A stretch of 64,000 nt of DNA from JAIXWP01 sp041391745 (GCA_041391745.1 JAWKNK010000008.1:66301-130300); one strand, 5' to 3'. Numbered from the stretch's first letter, positions 29,110 through 39,909 are shown. Notes: generated from the sequence alone by a model not told the origin. Numbers and translations are program-made.

Positions 29110-29144
29110 TCAGAAAATATTTCTGGCTAAAAATAAATAAAAGT

Positions 29145-31187
29145 CTATCGCTTCACCCAGAAATGTTGATTGTCTTTGATGAAGTGATATCCATCGCGAC
29201 TATACCCGACACAATCATCGTATAAAAAATTGATAACCACTTCCAACTCCTCATTCATAAATCCAACCTGACCTTTATACTTCACTTCCACCAGTCGGTT
29301 GACGTCCCAATTGTATCTAATGTAATCATAGATGAAATCGGTTTTAAACTTTCCTTTTTGGTTTACAAATGCCCATTTGTCTCCCTTTTTAACTCCAGTA
29401 ACCTCACCTTCAAACACATTGATTTGATCGTATTCCGCGGGTAGAATCACCTTTTCTTGAAGATTCATGATCCCCCATTTTCCATTTTGCTTAAACAAAA
29501 GAAGAGCATTGAAGGGCGATATGGCTAGCTCTTCGTAAGAGATTGAAATCACAAGATTTCCAGCTGTATCGGCAATGCCGCGTAGTCCGTCTTTTGTGAT
29601 CAAGTAATAGTCGTGATAATATCCATATACAGCATCATATATTTCTGGTATAATCACCTTTTGATCGAAGGTCATCACACCCGTCTTTTTTCCACCAGTA
29701 GAAAAAATAAATTGCCCTTCCACTTGCGGAGAGTCCAGCATTTGGTACACACACGGAATAACCAATTTAAAAGTAGAATCACAATACCCTTTTTTATTTC
29801 CTTGAACCAACATCATGTTGCGGTTCATGTATCCCCATATTTCATCATATTCAAAAGGAAGCAAAATATTCCCGTCCAAATCAATGATGCCTTTTAATTT
29901 ATTGACTTCAGCGATGACCGCTTTTTGATAGTAGCGTTGATCGCTATCATACAATTCAATGGGCTGAATTTTTGTGTAAATAAATGGCAATTGAATATTC
30001 AAAGTTGAATCGAGCATTCCATAGCGTTGATCCCTTTGCGAAATCGGATGTCCTTTGATGTAATTCGCGAAGTACCGATTATTCATAGATTGTTTAAAGC
30101 TCAAGATTTCACTATCCGTGCTTTCTGTGAGCGAATCGCTTTTAAATGTGAAGTGTTTTGGACCTTTCGTAAACATGGGTTTTCGCCAATCGTTGCGATA
30201 GTAATCGTCATATTCAAGCGGTAGTACAACTTCATTTTTATAAGAAAGAATTCCCCATTTTTTATCTTGATGAACCACGACATAGGATGGGTCAACGAGC
30301 GCTTCTACGTAGTCGTATTCAAATGGTAAAACGGGCTCAAAATTTAAGTTAAGCACACCAAACTTATTTTTGTAGGAGCATATATAAAATTGACCGTTTT
30401 GGTTTGGCTGATAAAAGTTAAAGGGATGAATATCTTTTGTTGTGCCCGTATTTCTATTGAATATTTTAGTGCAGTATTTGTCTTTGAAGAAAAGATAATA
30501 TTCAGATAACGGCTTTTCAAAAGTGGTCGGAGGTGCTTCGAATGAGGTGTATTCAAATGGAAGCGTGATCTTGTTTTGAAAATCGATCATACCCACCAAT
30601 GAATTGAAGGAAGCAATAAGTTGACCTCCCGCTCCATGCAAATTATCATAGATCATCGGCACCACTACATTTCCCAATGAATCGATGATACCTGTTTTGC
30701 CAAATGTTTGATAATTGAAACTAAAGGATTGTTCTGTGGGTGCATCTAGGGAGAAAATTCTATAATAGCCATTTCCCACTGCCGTGCCTGGCGCTTGCCA
30801 TGGAGTTTCTATTTGCCAAATCAAATTGCGTTCTTGATGCGACGAGACACTTCTCGTATTGGCCTTCGATATAATATCGAGCAATTCAGCATCGGAGAGC
30901 GAGGTGTTGAATTTCTTTACCACCTGAAAGTGAGCATCAACAAAAACCAAGGCGTTTTGCTGCATCAGGGGCATCATTGCCGACCAAGGAATACTGCGCG
31001 GTTGCGACATTTCCATATATCCAATCTGATTATTGTGAAAACCGACATAATCAATTTCTATCATCTGCGATCCATTGTAAAAAGGATAGACATAAGCTGT
31101 CAATTGACTTGGGCGTTCTCCAAACGGAAATTGGGCATGAGCGACCAGATTGAGGAGCAATAGCAGAACGAGAAATTTGGTTTTCAT
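29145..31187 (-). CDS. WG-repeat exported protein
   Basis: A 680-residue protein with a signal peptide (FLVLLLLLNLVAHAQF) and a chain of about ten WG beta repeats of the form GlyIle-hydrophobic-Asp-...-Pro-x-x-Tyr-Asp (GIIDSLGNVVVPMIYDNL, GIIDLDGNILLPFEYDEI, GVMTFDQKVIIPEIYDAV, GIMNLQEKVILPAEYDQI). Such repeats form propeller-like binding surfaces on secreted proteins of unknown partners. I chose the ATG at 31187 because it gives the signal peptide. It is divergent from the broken kinase gene with 131 bases between the starts. Confidence 0.88.
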   Translation of the reverse strand: MKTKFLVLLLLLNLVAHAQFPFGERPSQLTAYVYPFYNGSQMIEIDYVGFHNNQIGYMEMSQPRSIPWSAMMPLMQQNALVFVDAHFQVVKKFNTSLSDAELLDIISKANTRSVSSHQERNLIWQIETPWQAPGTAVGNGYYRIFSLDAPTEQSFSFNYQTFGKTGIIDSLGNVVVPMIYDNLHGAGGQLIASFNSLVGMIDFQNKITLPFEYTSFEAPPTTFEKPLSEYYLFFKDKYCTKIFNRNTGTTKDIHPFNFYQPNQNGQFYICSYKNKFGVLNLNFEPVLPFEYDYVEALVDPSYVVVHQDKKWGILSYKNEVVLPLEYDDYYRNDWRKPMFTKGPKHFTFKSDSLTESTDSEILSFKQSMNNRYFANYIKGHPISQRDQRYGMLDSTLNIQLPFIYTKIQPIELYDSDQRYYQKAVIAEVNKLKGIIDLDGNILLPFEYDEIWGYMNRNMMLVQGNKKGYCDSTFKLVIPCVYQMLDSPQVEGQFIFSTGGKKTGVMTFDQKVIIPEIYDAVYGYYHDYYLITKDGLRGIADTAGNLVISISYEELAISPFNALLLFKQNGKWGIMNLQEKVILPAEYDQINVFEGEVTGVKKGDKWAFVNQKGKFKTDFIYDYIRYNWDVNRLVEVKYKGQVGFMNEELEVVINFLYDDCVGYSRDGYHFIKDNQHFWVKR

Positions 31188-31318
31188 AGAATGAATATAA
31201 CAAAAAGTATTCCTTAGATGAATCAAAACCCCACTTTCAAGTGAATTTCTAAGCTGTTTATAAACTCTGAATGTAGAATGAATGAAGGCGATATTATCTT
31301 TAGACCGCAATTGACACT

Positions 31319-34188
31319 ATGAATTCGGCCCAACGCATCTTTTTGATTTTCTTATTTTGTTATGCGTATGGATTCATTCACGCTCAAGACCCTTATACCC
31401 TTCAGTACGATACAGAAAACGGTTGGCCATCCAATATTTGCTATTCGATATTTCAGGACCAAAAGGGCTTTATCTGGTACACCTCAAATTCCGGACTTAC
31501 ACGTTTTGATGGAGTAGACCACAAGGTTTACAAGTCCAAAGCGCAGGTTTCTCGACCTGGCTCGTACATCAAACAAGATGTCAAGGGTCGAATATGGTAT
31601 CAGACCTTCGATGGTTATCTCTATTACTGCGCCGATGACACTTTAAAAAATATCGATCAAGGTAAACCCATTGATTACTCGGTTACGGTTTGTCAAATAA
31701 GTATTTGTTTGTGGTGCAGCAGCGCGGTGTGGATGTGTTTGATATTGAAACGTTAAAACTGGTACTCACTATTCCAATTGATATTCGGCTCATTCAGTAC
31801 AGCACTGTGCTGCACGATGAATTTGTGCTGGTGGAATTGAAGATTGCTGGCCATCGACAACCAATTAAAGCTGACCGAACGGACGCGCACAAAGGCCTCC
31901 AAGTCTGTTCCACTTTTAGTAGAAATTGAAGATGGATCTTACTTAATTAAATGAGGTGCACAGCAAGATTCAATTTATTCTTTGATAAAAATTTGAATTC
32001 GCGGACACAAGCCATCGGAAATTATCCCACCATTCAAGGTAGTACTTTTTTAAACGATGAAATTTGGGTACATACTTCAAACGGAAGTTATACCTATGCT
32101 TACAATCAATACTCCATTTCAGGGACTCCTGAATCTATTTTCAAAGATTTCAGTATTTCTTCTTACTGGCCGACTGCCAGGGAAACCTATGGTTTGGAAC
32201 CATCGATAATGGGTGCTGTTCGCACCTGATTATGGGAAAACAAACTTTATTTTCACGGCAAATCGGCGAAGCCTATTGAGATTTTAGATGAAAATTTATA
32301 CTTCATTAGAAGCTGGAAGACTTCAAATTTTTGATGAGCAGCTGGAACCTCAGAGAGAATTGGAAATAGAGGTAAACCTTATTACATTTTTGTTGATGAT
32401 GCCTCAGAACAAATATCGGTTTCTGCACAAGGATTTTCCGTTTATGATGAAAATCTTTGAAGGAAAGTTGTACATCTTGAGTTGGCTGTGAAGTCCGTAG
32501 TAAAATTGGACGATAAATATTTTGGTTTCGCAGCAAGTGGATACAGTGGCGTACTGAAAAATCCTAAAGCCAATGAAGGGGAAGTTTCGTTTTGGGACGA
32601 CATGTTTGAAGTTTCAGAAAGACAAATACCCCCCTCTTTGCACCGCTCATTGGTGACTGCCGAGGAAAGAGTGTCGATTTTAACACAAAAACAAACGAGT
32701 TGCTCGTTGCAACCAACATCGGATTGTTTGTGCTTACCCCCGACACACTCATCGAAATTCTGGATAACCATCAATCTATAATTTGCTCAAAAGCAATTTT
32801 TGCCGAAAATGAATTTCTATACTTAGATGTTATTGGAAAGGTAAAGGCGATTTCAAACAATAATGTTTCGGACTGGAAAAAGGCGCAATCGTTGGGTTTG
32901 AGCGAGGTAAAATGGATGAAGAAAAGAGACCATTTTATTTTCTTCTTTGGAGATGGAAAGTTATTAGTGTATGATATCCTTTCGGATAAAATTCTTGAGC
33001 ATTCTTTGTGTTCGTCTTGGAGGTAGTGTCAACGATTGTGCAATGAAGGGCGACACACTGATGCTCGGAACGCTAATGGATTGGTGATTTTTCCTCTCAA
33101 AATACTAGCAGGACAGGCCAAACCGCTTTTTCACATCAATGAAGTAAAATCGATGGTGTTTGGGGAATTCGATAATGATTTTGAAGAGAGTATAACAAAA
33201 AGGGAACCGAATAAGCGTTCGGTCAGTTTGGATTTCAGACTGAAATGGAGCTACTTTATATTATAGACTGAATCATACCGAGTGGATTCCTGTAAACGCC
33301 GTACAAAGAAGCCTAGAGTTTTCGGCATTAAAACCAGGAGAATAATTACTTCAGTTTAAACTAGACGATGAGTTGTCGGATGAGTTTATCGCGTTCAACA
33401 TCATTGTTCCTTTTTGGAAAACATCTTGGTTTTATGGAATTATCGGAGCGTTACTTTTTATCGTGTTGATGCTCTATTTCAGATGGCAAGTATCCCTAAT
33501 GCGTGCACAAGTCAACCTTTTAAACGATAAGGTGGAACTTGAAAAAAGCTTGAGTCAATCTGTTCTTACTTCGATTAAGTCGCAGATGAATCCTCACTTT
33601 TTTTACAATGCTCTCAACACAATACAAGCGTATATTTTCACGAACGATAAGCAGAAAGCAACGATGTATTTATCGAAGTTTTCAAAACTCACGCGATTGA
33701 TTTTAGAAATGTCGGAGAAGGAATCTATTCGCCTAAAAGAGGAAATTGAAGCTTTGACACTTTATCTTGAATTGGAATCCAGTAGATTTCAAGAAGGCTT
33801 CACCTACCGATTTGAAGTGGATGCAACTTTAGATACCAATTTGGTTCACGTTCCTTCTATGCTCATTCAACCTTATGTAGAGAATGCTATCAAACATGGT
33901 CTGCATCACTTGAATGGAGACAAAGAGTTAGAAATTCGAATTTATTCAAAAGAGAATTTGCTGGAAGTCACTATAGATGACAACGGTATTGGAAGGAAGC
34001 GATCAGATGAGCTGAATAGAATCAACAAAGAGAAGCACGCATCATTCTCTACACAGGCCAATCAAAAGAGATTGGATGTTCTCAATCGAAACACAACAAA
34101 CAAAATAAGTGTAACCTACATCGATAAGGTCGATGATTTTGGAAATGCACTCGGAACGAAAGTGATTTTATACATCCCAAAAAGCTAA
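31319..34188 (+). pseudogene. Broken propeller-type LytS-like sensor kinase
   Basis: The first 130 codons are intact: a signal peptide, then a two-component regulator propeller (NGWPSNICYSIFQDQKGFIWY, SGLTRFDG). From about 31685 to 33370 the protein-like sequence jumps frame at least seven times (for example near 31690, 31845, 31950, 32230, 32480, 32700 and 33030). From 33373 the end is intact: one membrane helix (SWFYGIIGALLFIVLMLYF), a His_kinase domain (SQMNPHFFYNALNTIQAYIF) and an ATPase lobe (QPYVENAIKHGLHH). The full gene would be about 950 residues. It lies 5 bases before an intact LytTR regulator. The density of lesions argues for real decay. The remaining kinase part could be expressed from an internal start. 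Confidence 0.88.
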
Positions 34189-34193
34189 TTGAA

Positions 34194-34931
34194 ATGAATA
34201 TTAAGGCAGTATTAGTGGACGATGAGAAGATGGCAAGAGCCCTTTTAAAAGGATATTTAGAAGAATTTTGTCCACAAGTGGAAGTGATGGAGGAGTGTGC
34301 AGACCTTCCCAATGGTGTGAAAGCAATTCGTAAACATCAACCTGATATTGTTTTTTTAGATATTGAAATGCCGGGACACAATGGATTGGAATTGTTAGAA
34401 TTTTTTGATCCAAAGGATGTCAATTTCTCCATCATATTTACAACTGCTTACAATCAATATGCACTTCAAGCATTCAAATTGAGTGCGGTTGATTATCTAC
34501 TAAAGCCCATCGAGCCTAATGAACTGGTAGAATCAATCAATCGATTTATGCTAAATCAATCGAAGAAGGATTACCAATTGCTCAAGGAGAATTTGGTACC
34601 TCAATCGCTCAAGAAGATTGGTGTTCCTCAAGGAAATACCATCAAGTATATTCCAATTGATGAAATTTTATTTTTCAAAGCGGAAGGAGCTTATACTCAA
34701 ATCCAATTGCAAGATCAGTCGAAGTTACTTGCCAGTAAGGGATTAAAATACTACGATGAACTGCTCAGCGACGCTCCCCATTTTTACCGTACCCACAAGT
34801 CGTATTTGATCAACATTCATCACGTCACCGAACATGTCAAGTCTGAAGGTGGATATTTGAAAATTGGAGATTATGAAGTCGGAATCACTTCAGACAAAGT
34901 AGAAGGTTTCCAGCGATTGATGAATGGGTGA
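34194..34931 (+). CDS. LytTR-family response regulator
   Basis: A 245-residue regulator. Receiver domain: acidic pair in VDDEKMARALL, phospho-acceptor in DIVFLDIEMPGHNG, and FTTAY with LLKP for the conserved Thr and Lys. The LytTR DNA-binding domain follows (IKYIPIDEILFFKAEGAYTQ ... FYRTHKSYLINIHHV). It is the partner of the LytS-like kinase directly upstream, which is broken, so it may be an orphan or be phosphorylated by another kinase. The start ATG is 5 bases after the kinase stop. Confidence 0.95.
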   Translation: MNIKAVLVDDEKMARALLKGYLEEFCPQVEVMEECADLPNGVKAIRKHQPDIVFLDIEMPGHNGLELLEFFDPKDVNFSIIFTTAYNQYALQAFKLSAVDYLLKPIEPNELVESINRFMLNQSKKDYQLLKENLVPQSLKKIGVPQGNTIKYIPIDEILFFKAEGAYTQIQLQDQSKLLASKGLKYYDELLSDAPHFYRTHKSYLINIHHVTEHVKSEGGYLKIGDYEVGITSDKVEGFQRLMNG

Positions 34932-35024
34932 GGTAGTGCTTATTTGATAGGTTTTTTAATTATATTGTTAGATACAATAAAAATTTGGGTTCTTCGTTTG
35001 CCGAATCGGACAAAATTGGAAATT

Positions 35025-36650
35025 ATGAAATCTAAACTTTTACTATCTACACTCTTCATTGGAGTGTCCTCACTCGTTTTTTCTCAACAAGTTACATCGT
35101 CAATTTCAAACGAAGCTTTGAGTACCTATAATTATGTTTGGGGATTTTTGAAATACCACACAGAATATCCTAAAACTATAAATTGGGATAGGGTGCTTCT
35201 GAAGGATTATGCTTCAGTTAAGGAGTATTCAACGGAACAGCAAATTCAGCAGAAAATTGATTCGCTTTTTGCGATTTGTGGGGTGAATGATAAGGTGGGG
35301 AGTGTTGAGAATTATGATCTTGAGATGTCATGGTTGAATTCATCACAATTGAGTGAAGATCAAAAACTGAAAGTCATTGCTATTGCTAATACGAAATTAA
35401 AATTCAAGCAAAAATATGTTGGACAAACAAGAGGTGGTCGATTGACAATAAAAGAACAAGGCGATACTTCGAAATTTACAGACAATGAATCGATGAGGTA
35501 CCTAGGGTTGTGTAGATATTGGAATGTTATAAATTATTGGTCTCCTTATCGAGATTTGATTCGAGACGATTGGAATCAAAGCTTCAAGACTTTACTTCCA
35601 GAATTTCAATCTGCTTCAGACGAGGAGAAATACTATTTCGCACTTTTAAAATTATCAAGCGCCACAGATGATGGTCACGCCATGGTAATGATGATTAACA
35701 ACGCTCATTATAATAGCGTGAAATACTTACCTTTTTTGATTTCTTGGGTGGATGGGCACACGTACGTCAGATACGCTACTGATAGTTTTTTAAATCAAAA
35801 CAACATTCTTTTAAAGGATGAAATATTGGAGATTGATGGCGTGACTTCGGAGGCGAGATGGGATTTTGTAGCAGATCATTTTCGTGGGTCTAATGATGAA
35901 TACAAGCATTTGGGTGCGTATTTATTTGCCTTCACCAATGCTGAGCAATTTGAATTGAAAATTAGGAGAAATGGCGAGATCCTTACGCGTATTATAAATA
36001 GTGTCTCAAACGTTGAAAATAAACAGCTTTATGAGAGCTATGCAAAGCTCAACACAAAAAAATGGGAGGCGGTCGAGATGCAAGGAAAGAAATTCTTGTA
36101 TGTGGATATGGGAGAATTAAATCAAAAAGATATTAATAGAGAATTTAGGAAGGCTTTGAAGAATGCAGACAATATTGTTTTTGATATCAGGAATTATCCG
36201 CATGGCACAATGTACAAGCTGAATAGATTATTATTTAATAAACGTACGCCTTTTGCCCAGTTTACCATAATGAATCTTGATGATCCAGGTAGTTTTAAAA
36301 ATTCAAAACCTGTGCGAACAACAAAGAGGAGAGATTTTGAAGGAAAGATATTTGTTCTTTGTAATGGCGCATCAATTAGTCATGCCGAGTTTAATATTAT
36401 GTCACTTCAAGCGCATCCAAATACTACTGTTATTGGTAGCAGGACAGCCGGGGCAGATGGGGATGTAGCTTTCGTTCGAATGCCTTATGATAACATTATG
36501 ATGTTTTCATCAATAGGAGTCTTTTATCCTGATGGAAGGCCAACGCAACAGGTAGGAGTGAAAATTGATTTTGAAATTCCAGATAGCATAACTCATTTAC
36601 CGTTAAGTGAAGATCCGCACATTCAAAAAGCTTTGGAATTGATGCAATGA
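35025..36650 (+). CDS. S41-family (tail-specific-protease-like) exported peptidase
   Basis: A 541-residue protein with a signal peptide (LLLSTLFIGVSSLVFSQ). The N-terminal part is a helical domain of the type found in Bacteroidota S41 peptidases; a PDZ-like segment is around LKDEILEIDGVTSEARWDF. The peptidase core has the strand NIVFDIRNYPHG and the catalytic-serine region CNGASISHAEFN, followed by VIGSRTAGADGD and YPDGRPTQQVGVKID. It probably acts in the periplasm. I chose the ATG at 35025 because it gives the signal peptide. It follows the LytTR regulator after 93 bases. Confidence 0.88.
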   Translation: MKSKLLLSTLFIGVSSLVFSQQVTSSISNEALSTYNYVWGFLKYHTEYPKTINWDRVLLKDYASVKEYSTEQQIQQKIDSLFAICGVNDKVGSVENYDLEMSWLNSSQLSEDQKLKVIAIANTKLKFKQKYVGQTRGGRLTIKEQGDTSKFTDNESMRYLGLCRYWNVINYWSPYRDLIRDDWNQSFKTLLPEFQSASDEEKYYFALLKLSSATDDGHAMVMMINNAHYNSVKYLPFLISWVDGHTYVRYATDSFLNQNNILLKDEILEIDGVTSEARWDFVADHFRGSNDEYKHLGAYLFAFTNAEQFELKIRRNGEILTRIINSVSNVENKQLYESYAKLNTKKWEAVEMQGKKFLYVDMGELNQKDINREFRKALKNADNIVFDIRNYPHGTMYKLNRLLFNKRTPFAQFTIMNLDDPGSFKNSKPVRTTKRRDFEGKIFVLCNGASISHAEFNIMSLQAHPNTTVIGSRTAGADGDVAFVRMPYDNIMMFSSIGVFYPDGRPTQQVGVKIDFEIPDSITHLPLSEDPHIQKALELMQ

Positions 36651-36657
36651 AAATTCC

Positions 36658-36993
36658 TCACCGCATCAAATGTTCCTCGGGATCCCAAAAGTGTTTTTCG
36701 AAATTTTGAACGATGTCATTCTTCACTTTGACACCTTCTTTTTCTAATAGCTTTTGCATTTTTTCGGGAGGACTAAAATGAATTTTTCCAGTGAGCATGC
36801 CTGTGCGGTTCACCACACGATGTGCTGGCACAGCAGGCGTTTGATCATGCGCTACATTCATCGCCCAACCCACCATGCGAGCGCTCATGCCCGTTCCCAA
36901 AAATTTGGCTATCGCCCCATAAGTGGTCACACGACCCTTCGGTACTAATCGCACTACATCATGCACATCTCCAAAAAAATTTCGCTTTTCCAT
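36658..36993 (-). CDS. Alkyltransferase-like (ATL) DNA-binding protein
   Basis: A 111-residue protein with the DNA-binding domain of O6-alkylguanine-DNA alkyltransferase (VVRLVPKGRVTTYGAIAKFLG; SARMVGWAMN). The alkyl-accepting cysteine of the PCHRV motif is replaced by alanine (VPAHRVVN), so it cannot remove alkyl groups. ATL proteins instead flag alkylated guanine for nucleotide excision repair; the well-studied bacterial and yeast ones have Trp or Ala here. I chose ATG 36993 because AAGGAG lies just upstream and the family signature begins there. It converges with the S41 peptidase, with 7 bases between. Confidence 0.92.
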   Translation of the reverse strand: MEKRNFFGDVHDVVRLVPKGRVTTYGAIAKFLGTGMSARMVGWAMNVAHDQTPAVPAHRVVNRTGMLTGKIHFSPPEKMQKLLEKEGVKVKNDIVQNFEKHFWDPEEHLMR

Positions 36994-37014
36994 TTCTCCT
37001 TCAAAGATAGACAA

Positions 37015-37086
37015 TAGGGAGATGGGAGTTGGGAGTTGGGGGATGGGAGATTGGGGTTTGGGGATTGGGGATTGGAGTTGGGGGTT
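37015..37086. repeat. G-rich GGGAGTTG / GGGGATTG quasi-repeat
   Basis: About nine imperfect 7-8-bp units rich in GGG (GGGAGTTGGGAGTTGGGG). It is related to the tract at 43849-43915. Many spaced G3-G4 runs make a G-quadruplex possible. Confidence 0.75.
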
Positions 37087-39909
37087 TCATTTGCAAACGT
37101 GAGCGGTGCCCGAGTGGCTTGCCGTAGGCGAGTTGTATCGAGGGCCGCGAAACCGGAACCATCGCCCAAACAATATCAACATGGGTATTAAAATATATTC
37201 TGGTTCGGACATCCTGCGGTTGGCATCTTGAATTTCAATGTGGGGGTTACCGGATAAAACATCTTCTTGCTTTTTTAAAAGCGTCTGTTTTTGTGATTCA
37301 TCTTCCAAAGAAATAAATGAAGTATATGGCGACATCACATGATGTTTAAAACTCAACTTTACGGATGCTAACCAATGTTCTTCTTTTTTAAAAGGATATT
37401 TAACATCTAGTCTGCTCGCGCACATATTGCTCGCAGCCGCAATCCACGGATTCGAAAGGCTTTCAAAGGAGTTTTCTAGTCCATCAGAATCAAGAACTAC
37501 CAGCTCGGGCTCGCCGTTATCTTGAAGATATCGAAACCCGCCATTCTGCATTTTTAACTTCCTTGCATTTACAGACGAAAACGTCGAATCGACCAACTCC
37601 TGATGAAATGGAAAATCTTCTCGTAATGGCGATTTCAATAATTCAAAAGTTTCATTGATGGAATAGATTGCATTGAATTCGGGAATAGCCCATTTCCATG
37701 AATTCAATTGATCGTCCCAAATGGCGGTACGATCCACATCACTTATTTGGATGATCATTGGAAACGTATTTTTATTCTCTTTAGAATAGTCATATAGGAT
37801 TTGAGAAGCAGCACGCCCCAAAAAGTATCCGCCTTTAATTTTGGGAATAATAAAGTCTTCTTTCAAGGCTTCTGCGAGTGTCACCTTTTGCGTTGAAGCA
37901 GCAGTGAAGTAAACAGAGGAATTCCTCACATATTCAGGATGCAGATTCGCAAAGTCTTTAATGCGCTCGATATAGAATGGCACGCTCAAAGGATAGCGCG
38001 CATCAACGATGAATTGTGCTTCTGCTGTTCTTTTGACTAAAGGTAGAGTCTGTTTTTCTAAAGATGAAATGTATTCAAATTGATCATTTTTGATAGACCC
38101 AGGCAGGGCGTGGTCTTCTTCCCCAAGCTGTGCTGTGAAATTGTCAATTTGGAAAGTAAAGGGTTCTTTGTGAATGATGATGAGCCCAGAGTATCTCATT
38201 TCATACCGAGCAAAAGGGAATATGGAGAATTTAATTTTATTGTCATTTTCGTAAAATAGTATTCCAGGATCTCTGCGTCGATGCACAATGCTCTTGTAGG
38301 TCCATATAGCAGACTTTTTTTCTGCAAGTATTCCATGCTCGTCTTCGTCATTAATTCTGAGATAGTAATCGGAAATGAAAGCACCATCGGGTAAATAAAA
38401 TTCCGAGTCATAACTCACATTCCCCGACTGATGTGGATTGCTTAAGATGATATCTATTTCTGATTCCCAGTAACCATTTTTAATGTTGAAAGTAGAGTGG
38501 GTGTTGATCGAATCGATTTGTGCTATGGAAGAGGTTTGATTTTCACGCGCCCACATTTGATTTTTTTGATCTAAGAAAATTTCCTTAAACCGATTGATTT
38601 GATCGGTTGAAATGGTGAGGTTGTCAGTAACTAAAAAATTAAAGTAGGAATCTATAATCGGAGTGTTTTTAATATATCCAAGACCAAAGCGGTGATTTCT
38701 ATTTTCATTGAAAATATCCCAAATATCATCAGATGGCATATCATACTCCTTTTCGTAGTCGATAGCATGCACATAATTAATGGCATTTGAAATTTCATTT
38801 TTCGATTTCAGAAAGTGAAATGTTATACCTGAAGGTATGACAGCGATGGAGATAAGAAGGACAATGAGTAGTTGAAAGTTGCTGTATTTTTCTGTAAGCG
38901 TGCTATAGCTTTTTTTCAAAATGGAAACATGTAGAGCAAAGAGGAGCGATGGAACCAGTAAGAGCAGGCCAAGGCCAAATACGATGATACCAATAAGCAT
39001 GAATGGAAGTAGGGTCAGGAAAACAACAAAGAAATAAAGGGTAAAGGTAAATGTGATGCTTTGAAAGATGAACAGGAATAAGAGATGCTTATGTTGCTTT
39101 GGTGTTGGAATCATCAACGCAATGGCATTCAATACAGTAAAGATGTAGAACCAAATATTGTCGTAGTTCCCTGCAAAATGATAAGTAATGAAGTCTTCAT
39201 TTCCATTCGCAATTAGACCGATGAGTGGCAATATTAAAGCAAGGAAGAGTTTGGTAATGATGCCGTCGGATTTGCTGAACAGGTTTTTCTTTTTAATAAG
39301 AATATAAAGCGTTCGAAAAATGAAAAAGGCAAATGCAATGGTGAAGAAAATCAGAAAGGTTACAATAGTGTTTTCACTAAGTGAGCCGCGATTTGATTCA
39401 TTCAAAAGTGGCAGAAGAGTATGCACAAAGAGGAATGCTCCGAAGGGAACGAGAAATAAACCTGCGATGCTTTTCCAAATATTCGATTCTTCAGGATTTG
39501 GTGTGAACTTTAGAATCACGAGCATTAATCCTGTGAAGAAAACGGGAACAATTGTCCCGAATGCGGAAAGCATTAATTCGTCTGTGCTTTCAATGAAATT
39601 GCTAGCACTCATGTGAATGTTGGAAGCAGTGGTTTCAATAAGCAACATTTCTATTATACCAATAGTGATCAGAATGAAACCAAAGTTGACCGGTACTGAT
39701 TTATTTTTTCGGATTAATGAAATGAAGTATATGGTTAAAGCAATGGCTATTGTTCCTTCAATAATTATATGTTGTAACCAATAATATCGATCATTCTCAA
39801 AAGCTTGATTAGAAAGAGAATTCATGGCCACAATAAAAATGAGGCATTGAATAAATGTGGGTAGCGCTGTTGCAAATAAATTGAAACTAGACTTTTTGAA
39901 TATTTCCAT
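37087..39909 (-). CDS. MSEP-CTERM exosortase target with VIT-like domain
   Basis: A 940-residue protein. The N-terminal ~360 residues hold about 11 membrane helices. The outer part contains a vault/inter-alpha-trypsin (VIT)-like stretch (GNVSYDSEFYLPDGAFISDYYL ... IWTYKSIVHRRRDP). Near the C terminus is a literal MSEP motif followed by a short hydrophobic segment and arginines (MSEPEYILIPMLILFGRWF), the tripartite layout of an exosortase sorting signal. From memory, MSEP-CTERM proteins of this size are encoded next to exosortase K; XrtN/VIT pairs are a close alternative. The last ~20 residues after the arginines run into repeat-like DNA. ATG 39909 overlaps the exosortase stop by 23 bases. Confidence 0.85.
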   Translation of the reverse strand: MEIFKKSSFNLFATALPTFIQCLIFIVAMNSLSNQAFENDRYYWLQHIIIEGTIAIALTIYFISLIRKNKSVPVNFGFILITIGIIEMLLIETTASNIHMSASNFIESTDELMLSAFGTIVPVFFTGLMLVILKFTPNPEESNIWKSIAGLFLVPFGAFLFVHTLLPLLNESNRGSLSENTIVTFLIFFTIAFAFFIFRTLYILIKKKNLFSKSDGIITKLFLALILPLIGLIANGNEDFITYHFAGNYDNIWFYIFTVLNAIALMIPTPKQHKHLLFLFIFQSITFTFTLYFFVVFLTLLPFMLIGIIVFGLGLLLLVPSLLFALHVSILKKSYSTLTEKYSNFQLLIVLLISIAVIPSGITFHFLKSKNEISNAINYVHAIDYEKEYDMPSDDIWDIFNENRNHRFGLGYIKNTPIIDSYFNFLVTDNLTISTDQINRFKEIFLDQKNQMWARENQTSSIAQIDSINTHSTFNIKNGYWESEIDIILSNPHQSGNVSYDSEFYLPDGAFISDYYLRINDEDEHGILAEKKSAIWTYKSIVHRRRDPGILFYENDNKIKFSIFPFARYEMRYSGLIIIHKEPFTFQIDNFTAQLGEEDHALPGSIKNDQFEYISSLEKQTLPLVKRTAEAQFIVDARYPLSVPFYIERIKDFANLHPEYVRNSSVYFTAASTQKVTLAEALKEDFIIPKIKGGYFLGRAASQILYDYSKENKNTFPMIIQISDVDRTAIWDDQLNSWKWAIPEFNAIYSINETFELLKSPLREDFPFHQELVDSTFSSVNARKLKMQNGGFRYLQDNGEPELVVLDSDGLENSFESLSNPWIAAASNMCASRLDVKYPFKKEEHWLASVKLSFKHHVMSPYTSFISLEDESQKQTLLKKQEDVLSGNPHIEIQDANRRMSEPEYILIPMLILFGRWFRFRGPRYNSPTASHSGTAHVCK

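Noticed and set aside
31319..34188. Programmed frameshifting as an explanation for the broken kinase
   Set aside because: At least seven shifts without a common slippery motif; decay or poor sequence is far simpler.
37095..37150. tRNA-like start GGTGCCCGAGTGGC
   Set aside because: The following bases do not form a cloverleaf, have no T-loop TTCGA at the right distance, and overlap the end of a coding frame and repeat words.
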